Origin: CAKVON01 sp902475665
Lineage (GTDB): Bacteria; Actinomycetota; Coriobacteriia; Coriobacteriales; Atopobiaceae
Direction of reading: 5' to 3'
Assembly (NCBI GenBank): GCA_036321795.1
Contig: JAWQCY010000005.1
Coordinates: 1-64,000 of the forward strand
Length of the DNA: 64,000 nucleotides
A program made the position numbers and the translations under genes. Under the pieces are notes generated by a model. The model was not told the origin of the DNA. It worked only from the letters and a program-made list of their open reading frames with translations, and searched no databases. Below, one piece after another: positions 37,399-46,056 of this stretch. How positions within the stretch are numbered: the stretch's first letter is position 1; each line of letters opens with the position of its first letter.

Positions 37399-38415
37399 AT
37401 GGATACTCCCCTCTCAGACAACCCTGCCGAGAAGTGCCCGCCGCTCGACCCCCCAACGGTCGTCGGCCGCTTTGCGCCCACCCCATCGGGCCGCATGCAC
37501 CTGGGCAACGTATTCTCCCTGCTCATGGCATGGCTTGGCGCCCGCAGCGTCGACGGACGCGTGATCTTGCGTGTCGAGGACCTCGACCCGCGCGCACGCG
37601 ACCGTGCCACCGCCGAGGCCCTAATGCGCGATCTCGAATGGCTGGGCCTGCCGTGGGACGAGGGCCCCTATTACCAGAGCGAACGCCTTGACATATATGC
37701 CGCGGCAGTCGATCGGCTCTCGACACGCGGCCTCACCTTCCCTTGCTTCTGCACGCGTGCGGAACTCCATGCGGCAACCGCACCGCATCTGTCGGACGGG
37801 ACCTACGTCTACCAAGGCACCTGCCGTGACCTTACGCCCGACCAGGTGGAACGACGCCGTGCCGAGAAAGACCCCTCGACCCGTCTTCGGGTTCCCGGCG
37901 CAGCTGATCCAGCACGCATCGTCGAGTTCGACGACCTCGTCTATGGCCACCGGGCCGAAGACCTCGCTCGTGACTGCGGCGACTTCGTCATTCGCAGGGG
38001 AGATGGGGTCTTTGCCTACCAACTGGCCGTGGTGGTCGACGACGCCCTCATGGGCGTAAGCCAGGTGGTGCGGGGCCGCGACCTGTTGGGATCTGTCGCA
38101 CGGCAGATGTACCTGCAGGATCTGCTCGGCTATTCCACCCCCGCCTACGCCCACGTGCCACTGCTGGTAGCAGCCGACGGCCGCAGGCTCTCCAAGCGAG
38201 ACCATGACCTCAACCTCTCCGAACTGAGGGAGGCTGGCGTGGGGCCGCGCAAGATTGTCGGAACGCTAGCCGCCGCCGCAGGCCTCATCCCCAAGGGGGA
38301 CGAGGCGCTGCCAGAGGACCTTCTCGACAGCTTCTCGTGGGAGAAGATCGCACGGCATCGCAAGGACATCGTCACAAGATCACTCGAAGCGAAAACGCGC
38401 CCCTCCAATCCGTGA
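37399..38415 (+). CDS. gluQ: Glutamyl-Q tRNA(Asp) synthetase-type enzyme
   Basis: 338-residue class I synthetase catalytic domain with no anticodon-binding domain. HIGH-like PTPSGRMHLGN near residues 27-37, zinc site made of CFC and YVYQGTC as in GluQ-RS, and KMSKS-like GRRLSKRDHDL. GluQ-RS attaches glutamate to queuosine in tRNA-Asp; a tRNA-Asp(GTC) gene is in this window. Residues 9-12 (PAEK) come from the recurrent element, in an 18-residue extension before the conserved GRFAPTPSG start. No ribosome site is obvious before the ATG. Queuosine genes are not seen here. Confidence 0.85.
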   Translation: MDTPLSDNPAEKCPPLDPPTVVGRFAPTPSGRMHLGNVFSLLMAWLGARSVDGRVILRVEDLDPRARDRATAEALMRDLEWLGLPWDEGPYYQSERLDIYAAAVDRLSTRGLTFPCFCTRAELHAATAPHLSDGTYVYQGTCRDLTPDQVERRRAEKDPSTRLRVPGAADPARIVEFDDLVYGHRAEDLARDCGDFVIRRGDGVFAYQLAVVVDDALMGVSQVVRGRDLLGSVARQMYLQDLLGYSTPAYAHVPLLVAADGRRLSKRDHDLNLSELREAGVGPRKIVGTLAAAAGLIPKGDEALPEDLLDSFSWEKIARHRKDIVTRSLEAKTRPSNP

Positions 38416-38506
38416 CAAGCGCAAAATGTGTGGTGAGCGGGTTTACCACAACCTGAAGTTGTACCCGGGTGGGTTTGTGGGTTATGATGCTAGGGCACTT
38501 TTTCCT

Positions 38507-38597
38507 GGAGAGCTGACCGAGAGGCCGAAGGTGCTCGCCTGCTAAGCGAGTATAGGACTCAATCCTATCTGGGGTTCGAATCCCCAGCTCTCCGCCA
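38507..38597 (+). tRNA. tRNA-Ser (GCT)
   Basis: 91-base class II tRNA: acceptor GGAGAGC pairs with GCTCTCC, anticodon loop CTGCTAA with GCT, a long variable arm (TATAGGACTCAATCCTA), T-arm GGTTCGAATCC and encoded CCA. Confidence 0.95.
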
Positions 38598-38608
38598 GAT
38601 CATGCTGA

Positions 38609-38637
38609 CCCCGCCCCACAAGGGCGGGGTTTTTCTT
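38609..38637 (+). terminator. Terminator after tRNA-Ser
   Basis: Eight-bp stem CCCCGCCC/GGGCGGGG followed by TTTTTCTTT. Confidence 0.92.
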
Positions 38638-38716
38638 TATGCCGACGAATAACCGCACTAAAATGGGCCACTTTTTACCCCCGTTGAATTTAATCAAGAA
38701 TAATTTGCATTCTCGC

Positions 38717-38745
38717 TTGACACCGTAGGGGGACACTGGCATTAT
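38717..38745 (+). promoter_or_regulatory. Candidate promoter of the first tRNA-Arg
   Basis: TTGACA (38717-38722), 17-base spacer, CATTAT (38740-38745), sixteen bases before the tRNA. The second tRNA unit keeps a similar -10 (CAATAT) but not the -35. Confidence 0.6.
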
Positions 38746-38760
38746 CTTCCTTGCGCAAAC

Positions 38761-38837
38761 GCGGCGTTACCTCAGCTGGATAGAGGGTCTGACTACGAAT
38801 CAGAACGTCACAGGTTCGAATCCTGTACGCCGCACCA
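38761..38837 (+). tRNA. tRNA-Arg (ACG), copy 1
   Basis: 77-base cloverleaf: acceptor GCGGCGT/ACGCCGC, anticodon loop CTACGAA with ACG, T-arm GGTTCGAATCC, CCA encoded. Identical to copy 2. Confidence 0.96.
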
Positions 38838-38847
38838 GTGAATACTG

Positions 38848-38878
38848 GAAGCCAGGGCAAGCGCCCTGGCTTCTTTTT
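38848..38878 (+). terminator. Terminator after tRNA-Arg copy 1
   Basis: Perfect 11-bp stem GAAGCCAGGGC/GCCCTGGCTTC with a four-base loop, then TTTTT. Confidence 0.9.
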
Positions 38879-38907
38879 AACGCTGGCAATATCTTCCTTG
38901 CGCAAAC

Positions 38908-38984
38908 GCGGCGTTACCTCAGCTGGATAGAGGGTCTGACTACGAATCAGAACGTCACAGGTTCGAATCCTGTACGCCGCACCA
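38908..38984 (+). tRNA. tRNA-Arg (ACG), copy 2
   Basis: Identical in sequence to copy 1, 147 bases downstream, with matching flanks (TATCTTCCTTGCGCAAAC before, a near-identical terminator after). Confidence 0.96.
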
Positions 38985-38994
38985 GGGATTACTA

Positions 38995-39026
38995 GAAGCC
39001 AGGGCACTTGCCCTGGCTTCTTTTTT
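38995..39026 (+). terminator. Terminator after tRNA-Arg copy 2
   Basis: 12-bp stem GAAGCCAGGGCA/TGCCCTGGCTTC with a two-base loop, then TTTTTT. Confidence 0.9.
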
Positions 39027-39071
39027 ATGTCTCGACACAACGTCAGCGCCCGTACCCCAGCACCCTAGGCC

Positions 39072-39446
39072 CTACGCCTTGGTCTTGTTCTTGGGCGCGG
39101 GCCTCATGGCGATGTGGTCTCCATCGTTGGAGGCGTAACCGTAAGGAATGCCGAGCGCGTCCATTCTGTCCATAAGGTCCATGAGGTAGTTGTCCCCATC
39201 GGATAGGAAGTCATTGATCGCCTCCACCGCAAGATCCTCCGGACACAGCAACATGAGGGCCACCTGTCCCGCCGCCGCGGGCGACAGGACCACCATCCTC
39301 GAGTGGGTTTCCACCCCATAAACCTGACGAGTGTAGGGTCCCGAGGTCTTCTCAAACACCTCGACAGAACCGTCCTCGCAAAGCGTCGCCTTGCGGAAAC
39401 GGAACTCACCCTCCGGACGCGGGATATCACGATTGTCGTTGCCCAT
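39072..39446 (-). CDS. Hypothetical soluble protein
   Basis: 124 residues, no recognised family, no signal peptide or membrane helix. The middle (ETHSRMVVLSPAAAGQVALMLLCPEDLAVEAINDFLSDGD) looks folded, and the tail is basic (PAPKNKTKA). ATG at 39446 has GGGGGAAGG upstream. It stands alone between tRNA genes and the M19 dipeptidase, to which it is divergent. Codon use matches its neighbours. Confidence 0.65.
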   Translation of the reverse strand: MGNDNRDIPRPEGEFRFRKATLCEDGSVEVFEKTSGPYTRQVYGVETHSRMVVLSPAAAGQVALMLLCPEDLAVEAINDFLSDGDNYLMDLMDRMDALGIPYGYASNDGDHIAMRPAPKNKTKA

Positions 39447-39589
39447 GCCTTCCCCCTATCGTCGAGTGCCTAACCCAATGATAGCGCCATTTTGCCAGAA
39501 GGGGAACATCTGTTCGTTTTTTCTCCATTCGGACGGGTGAACGGGGTATAATTCGCCGCAACCGACCACCGAACGTCCGAAGGAGAGCC

Positions 39590-40642
39590 ATGGCAACGAG
39601 GATCTTCGACCTACACTGCGACACGCTGGACCGCCTGTCCTGGCCGGTCCTGCCCGACGACCTCAATGGGGGCAGCCCCACCTACGCCAAGGACGACGAG
39701 GGCCAGGCAACGCCAGGGCAGCTCCAGAGCATGCGCTCGGGCAGGTCGCACATCACGCTCGAGGGCACGTCCGACTTCGAATGGGCCCAGTGCATGGCCG
39801 TCTTCATACCCGACACCCTCACGGTCGAGCAGTCCGCCCGCTTCTTCGAGGCCGTCTCCGCCACCCTCCCCGTCCACGAGCGGGACAACGCCGACCTGCT
39901 GTCCGTCGCCCACAGCGCCGCCGATGTCGAGAAGATCCTCGCCTCGGGGCGCACCTGCGCCATCCCCACCATCGAGAACGGCAAGCTCTTGGCCGCGGGG
40001 AACCATATGTTCGACCTCATTGCCGAGAAGGGCGTGAGGATGGTCACGCTCACGTGGAATGCCGCCAACCCCCTGGGTTCGGGCCATGACACCCAGCAGG
40101 GCCTGACCGACTTCGGCCGCAAGGCAATTCGCGAGCTCGAAGCCAGGCGCATCGTCGTCGATGTCTCGCACCTCAACGACCCCGGCTTCGCCGACGTCGC
40201 CTCCTGGGCCAGGAGACCCTTCGTGGCGAGCCACTCCAACTCTCGTGCCGTGAGGGACGTGCCCCGCAACCTCACCGACGACCAGTTCAAGTTCATCCGT
40301 GACGCAGGCGGCATCGTGGGACTCAACTTCTGCGACTGGTTCGTCTCGGACACCCCCGACCCCACACCCGCCGAGCTCCTTGCCCATATCGAGCACTGGC
40401 TCGACCTCGGTGGCGCCAAGACGGTTGCGCTGGGCAGCGACTACGACGGCTGCGACACCCCCAGCTGGCTGGCCCCCTGTTCCACCGGCATGGCCACGCT
40501 CGAGAGCCTGTTGCGCGATCACTTTGGCGATACGATTGCCGACGCGATCCTGTTTGACAACGCGCACGACTTCTTTGTTCGAAACGAGACCCAGAGCGAC
40601 GCCCATGACCAAGAGGCACAGCGCCTCGACTCCCTCATCTAG
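39590..40642 (+). CDS. M19-family membrane-dipeptidase-like enzyme
   Basis: 350-residue zinc dipeptidase of the renal dipeptidase family, without a signal peptide, so probably cytoplasmic. FDLHCDTLDRL gives the first HxD zinc pair (H9, D11); IPTIENGK supplies the bridging Glu, VDVSHLNDPGF and ASHSNSRAVRDVPRNLTDDQ supply the later histidines, and LGSDYDGCDTPS closes the site. ATG at 39590 has GAAGGAGAG upstream. It would release amino acids from imported dipeptides, matching the peptide-based lifestyle suggested by other genes here. Confidence 0.92.
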   Translation: MATRIFDLHCDTLDRLSWPVLPDDLNGGSPTYAKDDEGQATPGQLQSMRSGRSHITLEGTSDFEWAQCMAVFIPDTLTVEQSARFFEAVSATLPVHERDNADLLSVAHSAADVEKILASGRTCAIPTIENGKLLAAGNHMFDLIAEKGVRMVTLTWNAANPLGSGHDTQQGLTDFGRKAIRELEARRIVVDVSHLNDPGFADVASWARRPFVASHSNSRAVRDVPRNLTDDQFKFIRDAGGIVGLNFCDWFVSDTPDPTPAELLAHIEHWLDLGGAKTVALGSDYDGCDTPSWLAPCSTGMATLESLLRDHFGDTIADAILFDNAHDFFVRNETQSDAHDQEAQRLDSLI

Positions 40643-40673
40643 GATCACGGGCCAAGTCCAACCGACATAAAGA

Positions 40674-40701
40674 GGGGCCGCAACCAACTGGCTGCGGCCC
40701 C
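40674..40701. terminator. Hairpin between convergent M19 dipeptidase and serS genes
   Basis: Perfect nine-bp GGGGCCGCA/TGCGGCCCC stem; on the minus strand it is followed by TCTTTAT, so it best serves serS. Confidence 0.7.
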
Positions 40702-40739
40702 GCACTTCCCTGTGGCAAATGCTATGTGCCGCGGACGGG

Positions 40740-42026
40740 CTACGCCTCGGGGACGATCTTCTCGACACCGCCCATGTAGGGCACGAGCACCTCGGGGACG
40801 GTGATGGAACCGTCGGCGTTCTGGTAGTTCTCCATGATGGCAGCCATGGTGCGGCCGACCGCGAGGCCGGAGCCGTTGAGGGTGTGCACCAGACGGGTGC
40901 CCTTGAACTCGGAGGGATCCTTGTAGCGGATGTTGGCGCGACGGGCCTGGAAGTCCCAGCAGTTGGAGCAGCTGGAAATCTCCTTGTAGTTGTTGTAGCT
41001 CGGCAGCCAGACCTCGATGTCGTAGCACTTGCGGGCCGAGAAGCCGATGTCGCCGGTGCACAGGGTGACAACGTGGTAGGGAAGGCCCAGGGCCTGCAGA
41101 CAGGCCTCGGCCTCGGCGACCATGCTCTCGAGCTGGTTCATCGAGTCCTCGGGCTTGGCGAACTTGACCATCTCGACCTTGTCGAACTCGTGGACGCGGA
41201 TGATGCCACGGGTGTCGCGACCGGCCGAACCGGCCTCCTCACGGAAGCACGGGGTAAAGGCGGTGTAGAGCAGGGGCAGCTGGGAGGCGTCGAGCACCTC
41301 GTCGCGGTGGATGTTGGTCAGCTGGACCTCGGCCGTGGGGATGAGGTAGAGGTCGGGCCGGACGTGGTAGAGGTCCTCGTCGAACTTGGGCAGCTGGCCC
41401 GTGCCAAACAGGGAGGCCTGGTTGGTGATGACGGGGGGCCACCACTCCTTGAAGCCGGCCTTGACGTGCATGTCGATGAAGAAGTTGATGAGGGCGCGCT
41501 CCATGCGGGCACCGAGGCCGCCCAGCAGGTAGAAGCGCGTGCCGGCAAGCTTGACGCCACGGTCGAAGTCGATCATTCCCGTGGACGGACCCAGATCCCA
41601 GTGGGCCTTGGGCTCGAAGTCAAACTCGCGCGGGGTGCCCCAGCGACGCACCTCGGGGTTGTCGGAGTCGTCCTTGCCGTAGGGCACGGTCTCGTCGGGG
41701 ATGTTGGGGATGGCAGCAACGAGGGCAAACAGCTCGTCCTCGACCTGGCCGCGCTTCTCGTCCAGCTCGGCGATGTGCTCCTTGTTGGCCGCGACCTGGG
41801 CCTTGGCGGCCTCGGCCTCGTCGGTCTTGCCCTCGCGCATGAGCTGGCCGATCTGCTTGGAGATCGCGTTGCGGTCGGCCTGGAGCTGCTCGACCTCGAC
41901 GATGGTCTTGCGGCGCTGCTCGTCGAGCTCGAAGAAGCGCTCGCGATCCCAGTGGGCGTTCTGGCGGGACTCGCATGCCTTGTCCACGATGTCGGGGTTC
42001 TCACGGACGAACTTGATGTCGAGCAT
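40740..42026 (-). CDS. serS: Seryl-tRNA synthetase
   Basis: Class II synthetase, 428 residues. The N-terminal antiparallel coiled-coil arm (about 30-105) binds the long variable arm of tRNA-Ser; the catalytic core has motif 2 (CFREEAGSAGRDTRGIIRVHEF) and motif 3 (GSGLAVGRTMAAIMEN), with TAEVQLTN and ISSCSNCWDFQARR. ATG at 42026 has AGAGG and AAGG upstream. No T-box leader was seen. Single-gene unit. Confidence 0.97.
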   Translation of the reverse strand: MLDIKFVRENPDIVDKACESRQNAHWDRERFFELDEQRRKTIVEVEQLQADRNAISKQIGQLMREGKTDEAEAAKAQVAANKEHIAELDEKRGQVEDELFALVAAIPNIPDETVPYGKDDSDNPEVRRWGTPREFDFEPKAHWDLGPSTGMIDFDRGVKLAGTRFYLLGGLGARMERALINFFIDMHVKAGFKEWWPPVITNQASLFGTGQLPKFDEDLYHVRPDLYLIPTAEVQLTNIHRDEVLDASQLPLLYTAFTPCFREEAGSAGRDTRGIIRVHEFDKVEMVKFAKPEDSMNQLESMVAEAEACLQALGLPYHVVTLCTGDIGFSARKCYDIEVWLPSYNNYKEISSCSNCWDFQARRANIRYKDPSEFKGTRLVHTLNGSGLAVGRTMAAIMENYQNADGSITVPEVLVPYMGGVEKIVPEA

Positions 42027-42157
42027 CGGCCTTACCTCTTTCGCGACGTGCCTTGGCACTTGCAGTACGTGTTGGATGTGGGACCATGGCCCCATAGTTC
42101 GTCAAGTATATACTTGTGCGCGACCGACACGCCGCGCTTAGAGGGAAGGCACCGCCC

Positions 42158-42343
42158 ATGGAGTCGATTACCAACCTGATCATGTGGCTCTTCAAGACCC
42201 GTCAGGGGGTTCTCGCCCTTCTCGTCGGAGGCGTCCTGCTGTTCCTGGTGATCGCCTTCGTGCTCGAGAGGCGCGGCAAGAAAATGTACTACGACCACGA
42301 GCAGTCCGACGACGAGGACGGCTGGGGCCTGTTCGGCAAGTAG
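42158..42343 (+). CDS. Small single-pass membrane protein
   Basis: 61 residues, unrecognised. An amphipathic start (MESITNLIMWLFKTRQG), one strongly hydrophobic helix near residues 17-36 and an acidic tail (YDHEQSDDEDGWG) ending GLFGK. ATG at 42158 has GAGGGAAGG nine bases upstream, which supports translation; an earlier in-frame ATG lacks such a site. Divergent from serS. Function unknown. Confidence 0.65.
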   Translation: MESITNLIMWLFKTRQGVLALLVGGVLLFLVIAFVLERRGKKMYYDHEQSDDEDGWGLFGK

Positions 42344-42427
42344 TCGCCGGGCCGGGACAGGTACAAGGTCACGGGCAAATCGACCAATCGCGGGAGTCGC
42401 GTCGGCGGCCCCGCGTTTTTTGTCGCC

Positions 42428-42438
42428 CTGCCGAGAAG
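42428..42438 (+). repeat. CCTGCCGAGAAG element, intergenic copy
   Basis: Exact core copy (42430-42438) between the small membrane protein gene and the tRNA-Leu terminator, about 87 bases past the stop codon. Confidence 0.65.
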
Positions 42439-42491
42439 GACCGTCGGGCCGGGGCACCAAGGCGGACCAGGGTCGCATCGGTAAAAGAAAA

Positions 42492-42511
42492 GCCCCGTCC
42501 GAAGACGGGAC
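42492..42511 (-). terminator. Terminator after tRNA-Leu
   Basis: Eight-bp stem GCCCCGTC/GACGGGAC with a CGAA loop, followed by TTTTCTTTT on the minus strand. Confidence 0.9.
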
Positions 42512-42523
42512 CTTTACTTTAAA

Positions 42524-42610
42524 TGGTGCGGGCGAAAGGACTTGAACCTTCATGAGATTGCTCTCATACGGACCTGAACCGTACGCGTCTGCCAATTCCG
42601 CCACGCCCGC
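42524..42610 (-). tRNA. tRNA-Leu (CAG)
   Basis: 87-base class II tRNA: acceptor GCGGGCG/CGCCCGC, anticodon loop TTCAGGT with CAG, long variable arm (TGAGAGCAATCTCA), T-arm GGTTCAAGTCC, CCA encoded. Confidence 0.95.
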
Positions 42611-42743
42611 GTGCGTTGGTTATTGTACATCGTCTACCATTCGGGATGCAATGCCCCACGCAAACTTTTTTTGACGGCATGCGGGTAGAATGCACCCATA
42701 TATAGGCGCGGTCGAGCAACCCACACGAAGCCGAGGAGACCAC

Positions 42744-44549
42744 GTGCGCAACAGGCCATCGTCGACGAGCGTTCCCATGGGAGGGGCGAGCGTCCCCCAG
42801 CAGCAGGAAGACCCCCGCGACGCCACCCTGCTTGGGCGATATCGCATCCTCGAGCAGCGGGCGTCGGGCGGCTTTGGCAGCGTGGCGGTGTGCTGGGACA
42901 CCAGGCTCCAGCGGCGCGTGGCCATCAAGTGCATGCCGCTCTTCTCGGACGACGGGTCGGGCGCCATGGCATCGACCGTCGACGAGGCGCTTGCCGAGGC
43001 GCGTACCTCGAGCATGCTCAGCCACCCCAACATCGTCACGGTCTACGACTTCGAGTGGGACGGGGAGAATGCCTACCTGGTTATGGAGTACGTCGATGGC
43101 GTGACCCTGGGCGAGCTTCTGGCTCGCGTGGAGGGCGGCGTCCTCATGCCCGCCGAGGTGTCGCACCTGCTTGGCGGCGTGACGTCGGCGCTCGCGTACG
43201 CCCACGAGAACGGCGTGCTCCACCTGGACATCAAGCCGGCGAACATCATGATCGACCGCTCGGGCACCCCGAAGCTCGGCGACTTTGGCATGGCGAGCCT
43301 CGCCTCGGCAGCGGGCTACGGCGGCGCCCGCGGCGGGACCGTCGGCTACATGCCCCCCGAGCAGGTCTTCGGCGAGCTCGTCGACGAGCGCAGCGACCTG
43401 TTCTCGCTCGCGGTGTGCACCCTCGAGGCCCTCACGGGCGACAACCCGTTCGCGGCCGAGAACGCCGCCAGGTCGGCGGACCTTGTCGAGAAGGGCGCCG
43501 AGGAGGACGACCTTGCCAGGGTCGGACTCGAGTGCGGCGTCTTGGCGGCAGACGCCCTGCGCGACGCGATGGCGCCAATGCCGCAGGATCGGACCCCGTC
43601 CGTCACCCAGTTCGCACAGGCGCTCACGACCGAGCTGGGCGACCCCGCCCAGGGGCTCTCGTCCTTGCGCGACCTTCTCGACCAGCTGACGCGCGACGAC
43701 CGCATCCCGGCGACGGCGGACGGCACGCCCCTCAGCGTGACCGAACGCGCGCCGTGGCTGCCCGGCATGGCAAGCCGCCTTGCCTCGGCCCTGCTGTGTG
43801 CGGTCCTGGTTGCGAGGGCGCTGCCCACGCTTGGGCTCGGGGCACCCGCCTCGGTCGCGTTGGGATGCGTCGTCGCGGCGACATGCGGCGCAGCCCTCCC
43901 GCAGCTGGGAAGCGCGCTCGCGCTGGTGGCGACCGTTGCCGCTGTCGGATGTGCGAACGTGGGCGACGCGGGGACCCAGGGCTTCGAGTGGGTTGGCGCC
44001 GTCGCCTTCCTGGCGCTGGCGCTCGGCGGGTGGTGGGCCGCCTGCGGACGGCGCGACCGCGACGCCGGGCTGCCGGTGCTTCTTGGCCTGACGACCCTCA
44101 GCCCCGCGGCCTGCGTGGGGACATCCTCCTGGCTCATGACCCCGGGCCTCGCGGCGCTCACCGCGGGCGTGGGCGGTGCCGCGACGCTCGTGCTCGCGCA
44201 GGCCGCAAGGTCCGCGATGGCGATCGGCGCGGACGGCACTTGGCAAGCCATCGTCGCGATCGCCGGCAACCCACATGCGGTCGCGCAGGTCGCCTGCCTC
44301 GCGGGAACGGCCGCGGCGGCGTCCGTCGTCACGGTGGCAGGAGGGAGGCATGCCGCGTTCGCCGGGCAAGCCGTGGCACTTCTCGGCACGGTCGCGTCCC
44401 TGGCGCTTCGCGCTGGGATGGAGAATGGCGGCATATGGGGGCCGCCTGACCTGACGCAGTGCGCCGTTGCGGTAGTCTTTCTGATATTCATGTGCATCGT
44501 GATTGCTCTCTTCGGGGGGCCCACCGCAAGGCAGGAGACCGGCAGATGA
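42744..44549 (+). CDS. PknA-like Ser/Thr protein kinase with multi-pass C-terminus
   Basis: 601 residues. The N-terminal kinase domain (about 30-305) has the Gly loop ASGGFGSV, Lys62 in VAIKC, catalytic LHLDIKPANIM with Leu in place of the usual Arg (HLD), GDFGMASL and an activation segment GGTVGYMPPEQVFGE. About seven or more hydrophobic helices follow instead of one helix and an external domain, so it is not a PASTA kinase. GTG at 42744 has GAGGAGA upstream. First gene of the cell-wall/division kinase operon; its stop overlaps the next start as ATGA. Confidence 0.88.
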   Translation: MRNRPSSTSVPMGGASVPQQQEDPRDATLLGRYRILEQRASGGFGSVAVCWDTRLQRRVAIKCMPLFSDDGSGAMASTVDEALAEARTSSMLSHPNIVTVYDFEWDGENAYLVMEYVDGVTLGELLARVEGGVLMPAEVSHLLGGVTSALAYAHENGVLHLDIKPANIMIDRSGTPKLGDFGMASLASAAGYGGARGGTVGYMPPEQVFGELVDERSDLFSLAVCTLEALTGDNPFAAENAARSADLVEKGAEEDDLARVGLECGVLAADALRDAMAPMPQDRTPSVTQFAQALTTELGDPAQGLSSLRDLLDQLTRDDRIPATADGTPLSVTERAPWLPGMASRLASALLCAVLVARALPTLGLGAPASVALGCVVAATCGAALPQLGSALALVATVAAVGCANVGDAGTQGFEWVGAVAFLALALGGWWAACGRRDRDAGLPVLLGLTTLSPAACVGTSSWLMTPGLAALTAGVGGAATLVLAQAARSAMAIGADGTWQAIVAIAGNPHAVAQVACLAGTAAAASVVTVAGGRHAAFAGQAVALLGTVASLALRAGMENGGIWGPPDLTQCAVAVVFLIFMCIVIALFGGPTARQETGR

Positions 44550-45640
44550 ACTTCTTCAGCATGTTCGAGGACCGCATCGCGGGGGTCTTCGGCACGTCGC
44601 CCCAGGGATATACCGAGCCCTTCTCGTTCAAGAAGCTCGCCAAGCGCGCCGTCAGGGAGATGGAGAACGAGACGTTCGTGATCGACGGGGTGGACACCGC
44701 GCCCGCCCTGTACACGATTCTCGTCTCCGCCGAGGACGACGCCGTCATGCGCGCGCTGTACGCCTCGTTGACCCTCGAGGTCTCGCAGTTGGTCGAGGCC
44801 CAGGCCCAGCGCAAGGGATACACCTTCGTCGGCCAGCCGCTCGTCCGCTTCATGGTCGACCCCACGCTGCGCAACGGCAGGTTCTCGGTCTTCGCCGAGA
44901 ACGTCGACGTGCGCACGCTCAACCGGCTGCGCGCCGAGGAGGCCAGCTTCCTGGGCGAGGTCGTCTCGACCCCGTCGCCCGCGGCCCCCGCACCCAAGCC
45001 GACGCCGCGCAACGGCAACGTCCCGCGCACCGAGCGCCGCGTCAGCGCCGCCCCGATGGCCGCGGTGGCGCCCACGCCCGCGGCGGAGCCCGTCGCCCAG
45101 CCCGTCATGCCGAGCGTCGCGACGCCTGCGCCCCCGCCGCTCGGCGGCACCGACGCAGGCCTGGACGTCCTGCCCGCCAACGACGTCGAACCCCCGATCA
45201 ACCTCGCCGACCCGCAGCTTGCGGAGCAACCCTACGCCGACCAGCCGCAGGCACGCGGCGTCCGCAACGTCCCGCTGGTCAACCCGCGCCGAGACGCCGG
45301 CGCGGCACCGGGCATCGCCGGCGACGCGGCCGCGGCAGAACCGTCGGTCCCGGCATCGTCCTGCATGCTCATCGACCGCCAGTCCGGTCGCACCTACACT
45401 CTGACAGGCCCTGCTGTGACCATCGGCCGCGAGCGCAACGCCGGCGGCGTCGTGCTGCACGACCCCAACATCTCGCGCCGTCACGCCGAGCTTACCTATG
45501 ACGGTCGCGACTGGCGCATTCGCGACCTCAACTCCACCAACGGCACGCTCGTGAACGACGTCGACGTCGACGAGTGCATCCTTCGCACCGGCGACCTGGT
45601 GACCCTGGGTCTCACGAACCTCGAGTTCAGGGAGAACTAG
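44546..45640 (+). CDS. fhaA: FhaA-like protein (DUF3662 plus FHA domain)
   Basis: 364 residues. The N-terminal DUF3662 domain begins MNFFSMFEDRIAGVFG and spans about 120 residues (FKKLAKRAVREMENE, GRPLVRF-type segment); a Pro/Ala-rich linker follows, then a C-terminal FHA domain with IGRERNAGGVVL, DPNISRRHAEL and DLNSTNGTLVN, which bind phosphothreonine. In mycobacteria FhaA binds phosphorylated MviN and controls peptidoglycan precursor flow. It overlaps the kinase stop by four bases and precedes fhaB by two. Confidence 0.92.
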   Translation: MNFFSMFEDRIAGVFGTSPQGYTEPFSFKKLAKRAVREMENETFVIDGVDTAPALYTILVSAEDDAVMRALYASLTLEVSQLVEAQAQRKGYTFVGQPLVRFMVDPTLRNGRFSVFAENVDVRTLNRLRAEEASFLGEVVSTPSPAAPAPKPTPRNGNVPRTERRVSAAPMAAVAPTPAAEPVAQPVMPSVATPAPPPLGGTDAGLDVLPANDVEPPINLADPQLAEQPYADQPQARGVRNVPLVNPRRDAGAAPGIAGDAAAAEPSVPASSCMLIDRQSGRTYTLTGPAVTIGRERNAGGVVLHDPNISRRHAELTYDGRDWRIRDLNSTNGTLVNDVDVDECILRTGDLVTLGLTNLEFREN

Positions 45641-45642
45641 CC

Positions 45643-46056
45643 ATGATCGACCTTGTCCTGTTTGCGGGGCGCATCGTCCTCGTCGTCCTTCTCTACCTGT
45701 TCCTCTTCACCGTCATGAAGACGGGCGTGGGACTGGTCCGTGGCCAGCGCACCGACGCCGCGATTTGGTGCGTCGACGTCGAGAAGGGCCCGAGGCAGCT
45801 GCGCGGCCTTCACGTGGACGTGTTGGGCCCAGTCGTCGTCGGCCGCTCCCCCTCGTCCGACATCACCATCGCCGAGCCGTTCGTCTCGTCCACGCACGCG
45901 CGCTTCACCATCCAGGGTCCCGCGCTGGTGGTCGAGGACCTCGGCTCCACCAACGGCACCTTCGTCAACGGCCACGGCATCGGCCAGCCCGTCACCCTTC
46001 GTGACGGCGACGAGGTGCAGATCGGCGACACGATCATGAGGGTCAGCCGCCGATGA
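45643..46056 (+). CDS. fhaB: FhaB-like membrane-anchored FHA protein
   Basis: 137 residues: an N-terminal transmembrane helix (about 4-22, LVLFAGRIVLVVLLYLFLF), then an FHA domain with VVVGRSPSSDITI, FVSSTHARF and DLGSTNGTFVNG. FhaB-type proteins are substrates of PknA/PknB and bind division and elongation partners. ATG at 45643 has GGGAGAA upstream; its stop overlaps the PP2C start as ATGA. Confidence 0.92.
   Translation: MIDLVLFAGRIVLVVLLYLFLFTVMKTGVGLVRGQRTDAAIWCVDVEKGPRQLRGLHVDVLGPVVVGRSPSSDITIAEPFVSSTHARFTIQGPALVVEDLGSTNGTFVNGHGIGQPVTLRDGDEVQIGDTIMRVSRR

Noticed and set aside
38761..38984. tRNA cluster as an integrative element attachment site
   Set aside because: The duplicated segment is a simple tandem tRNA unit; no integrase or foreign genes lie beside it.
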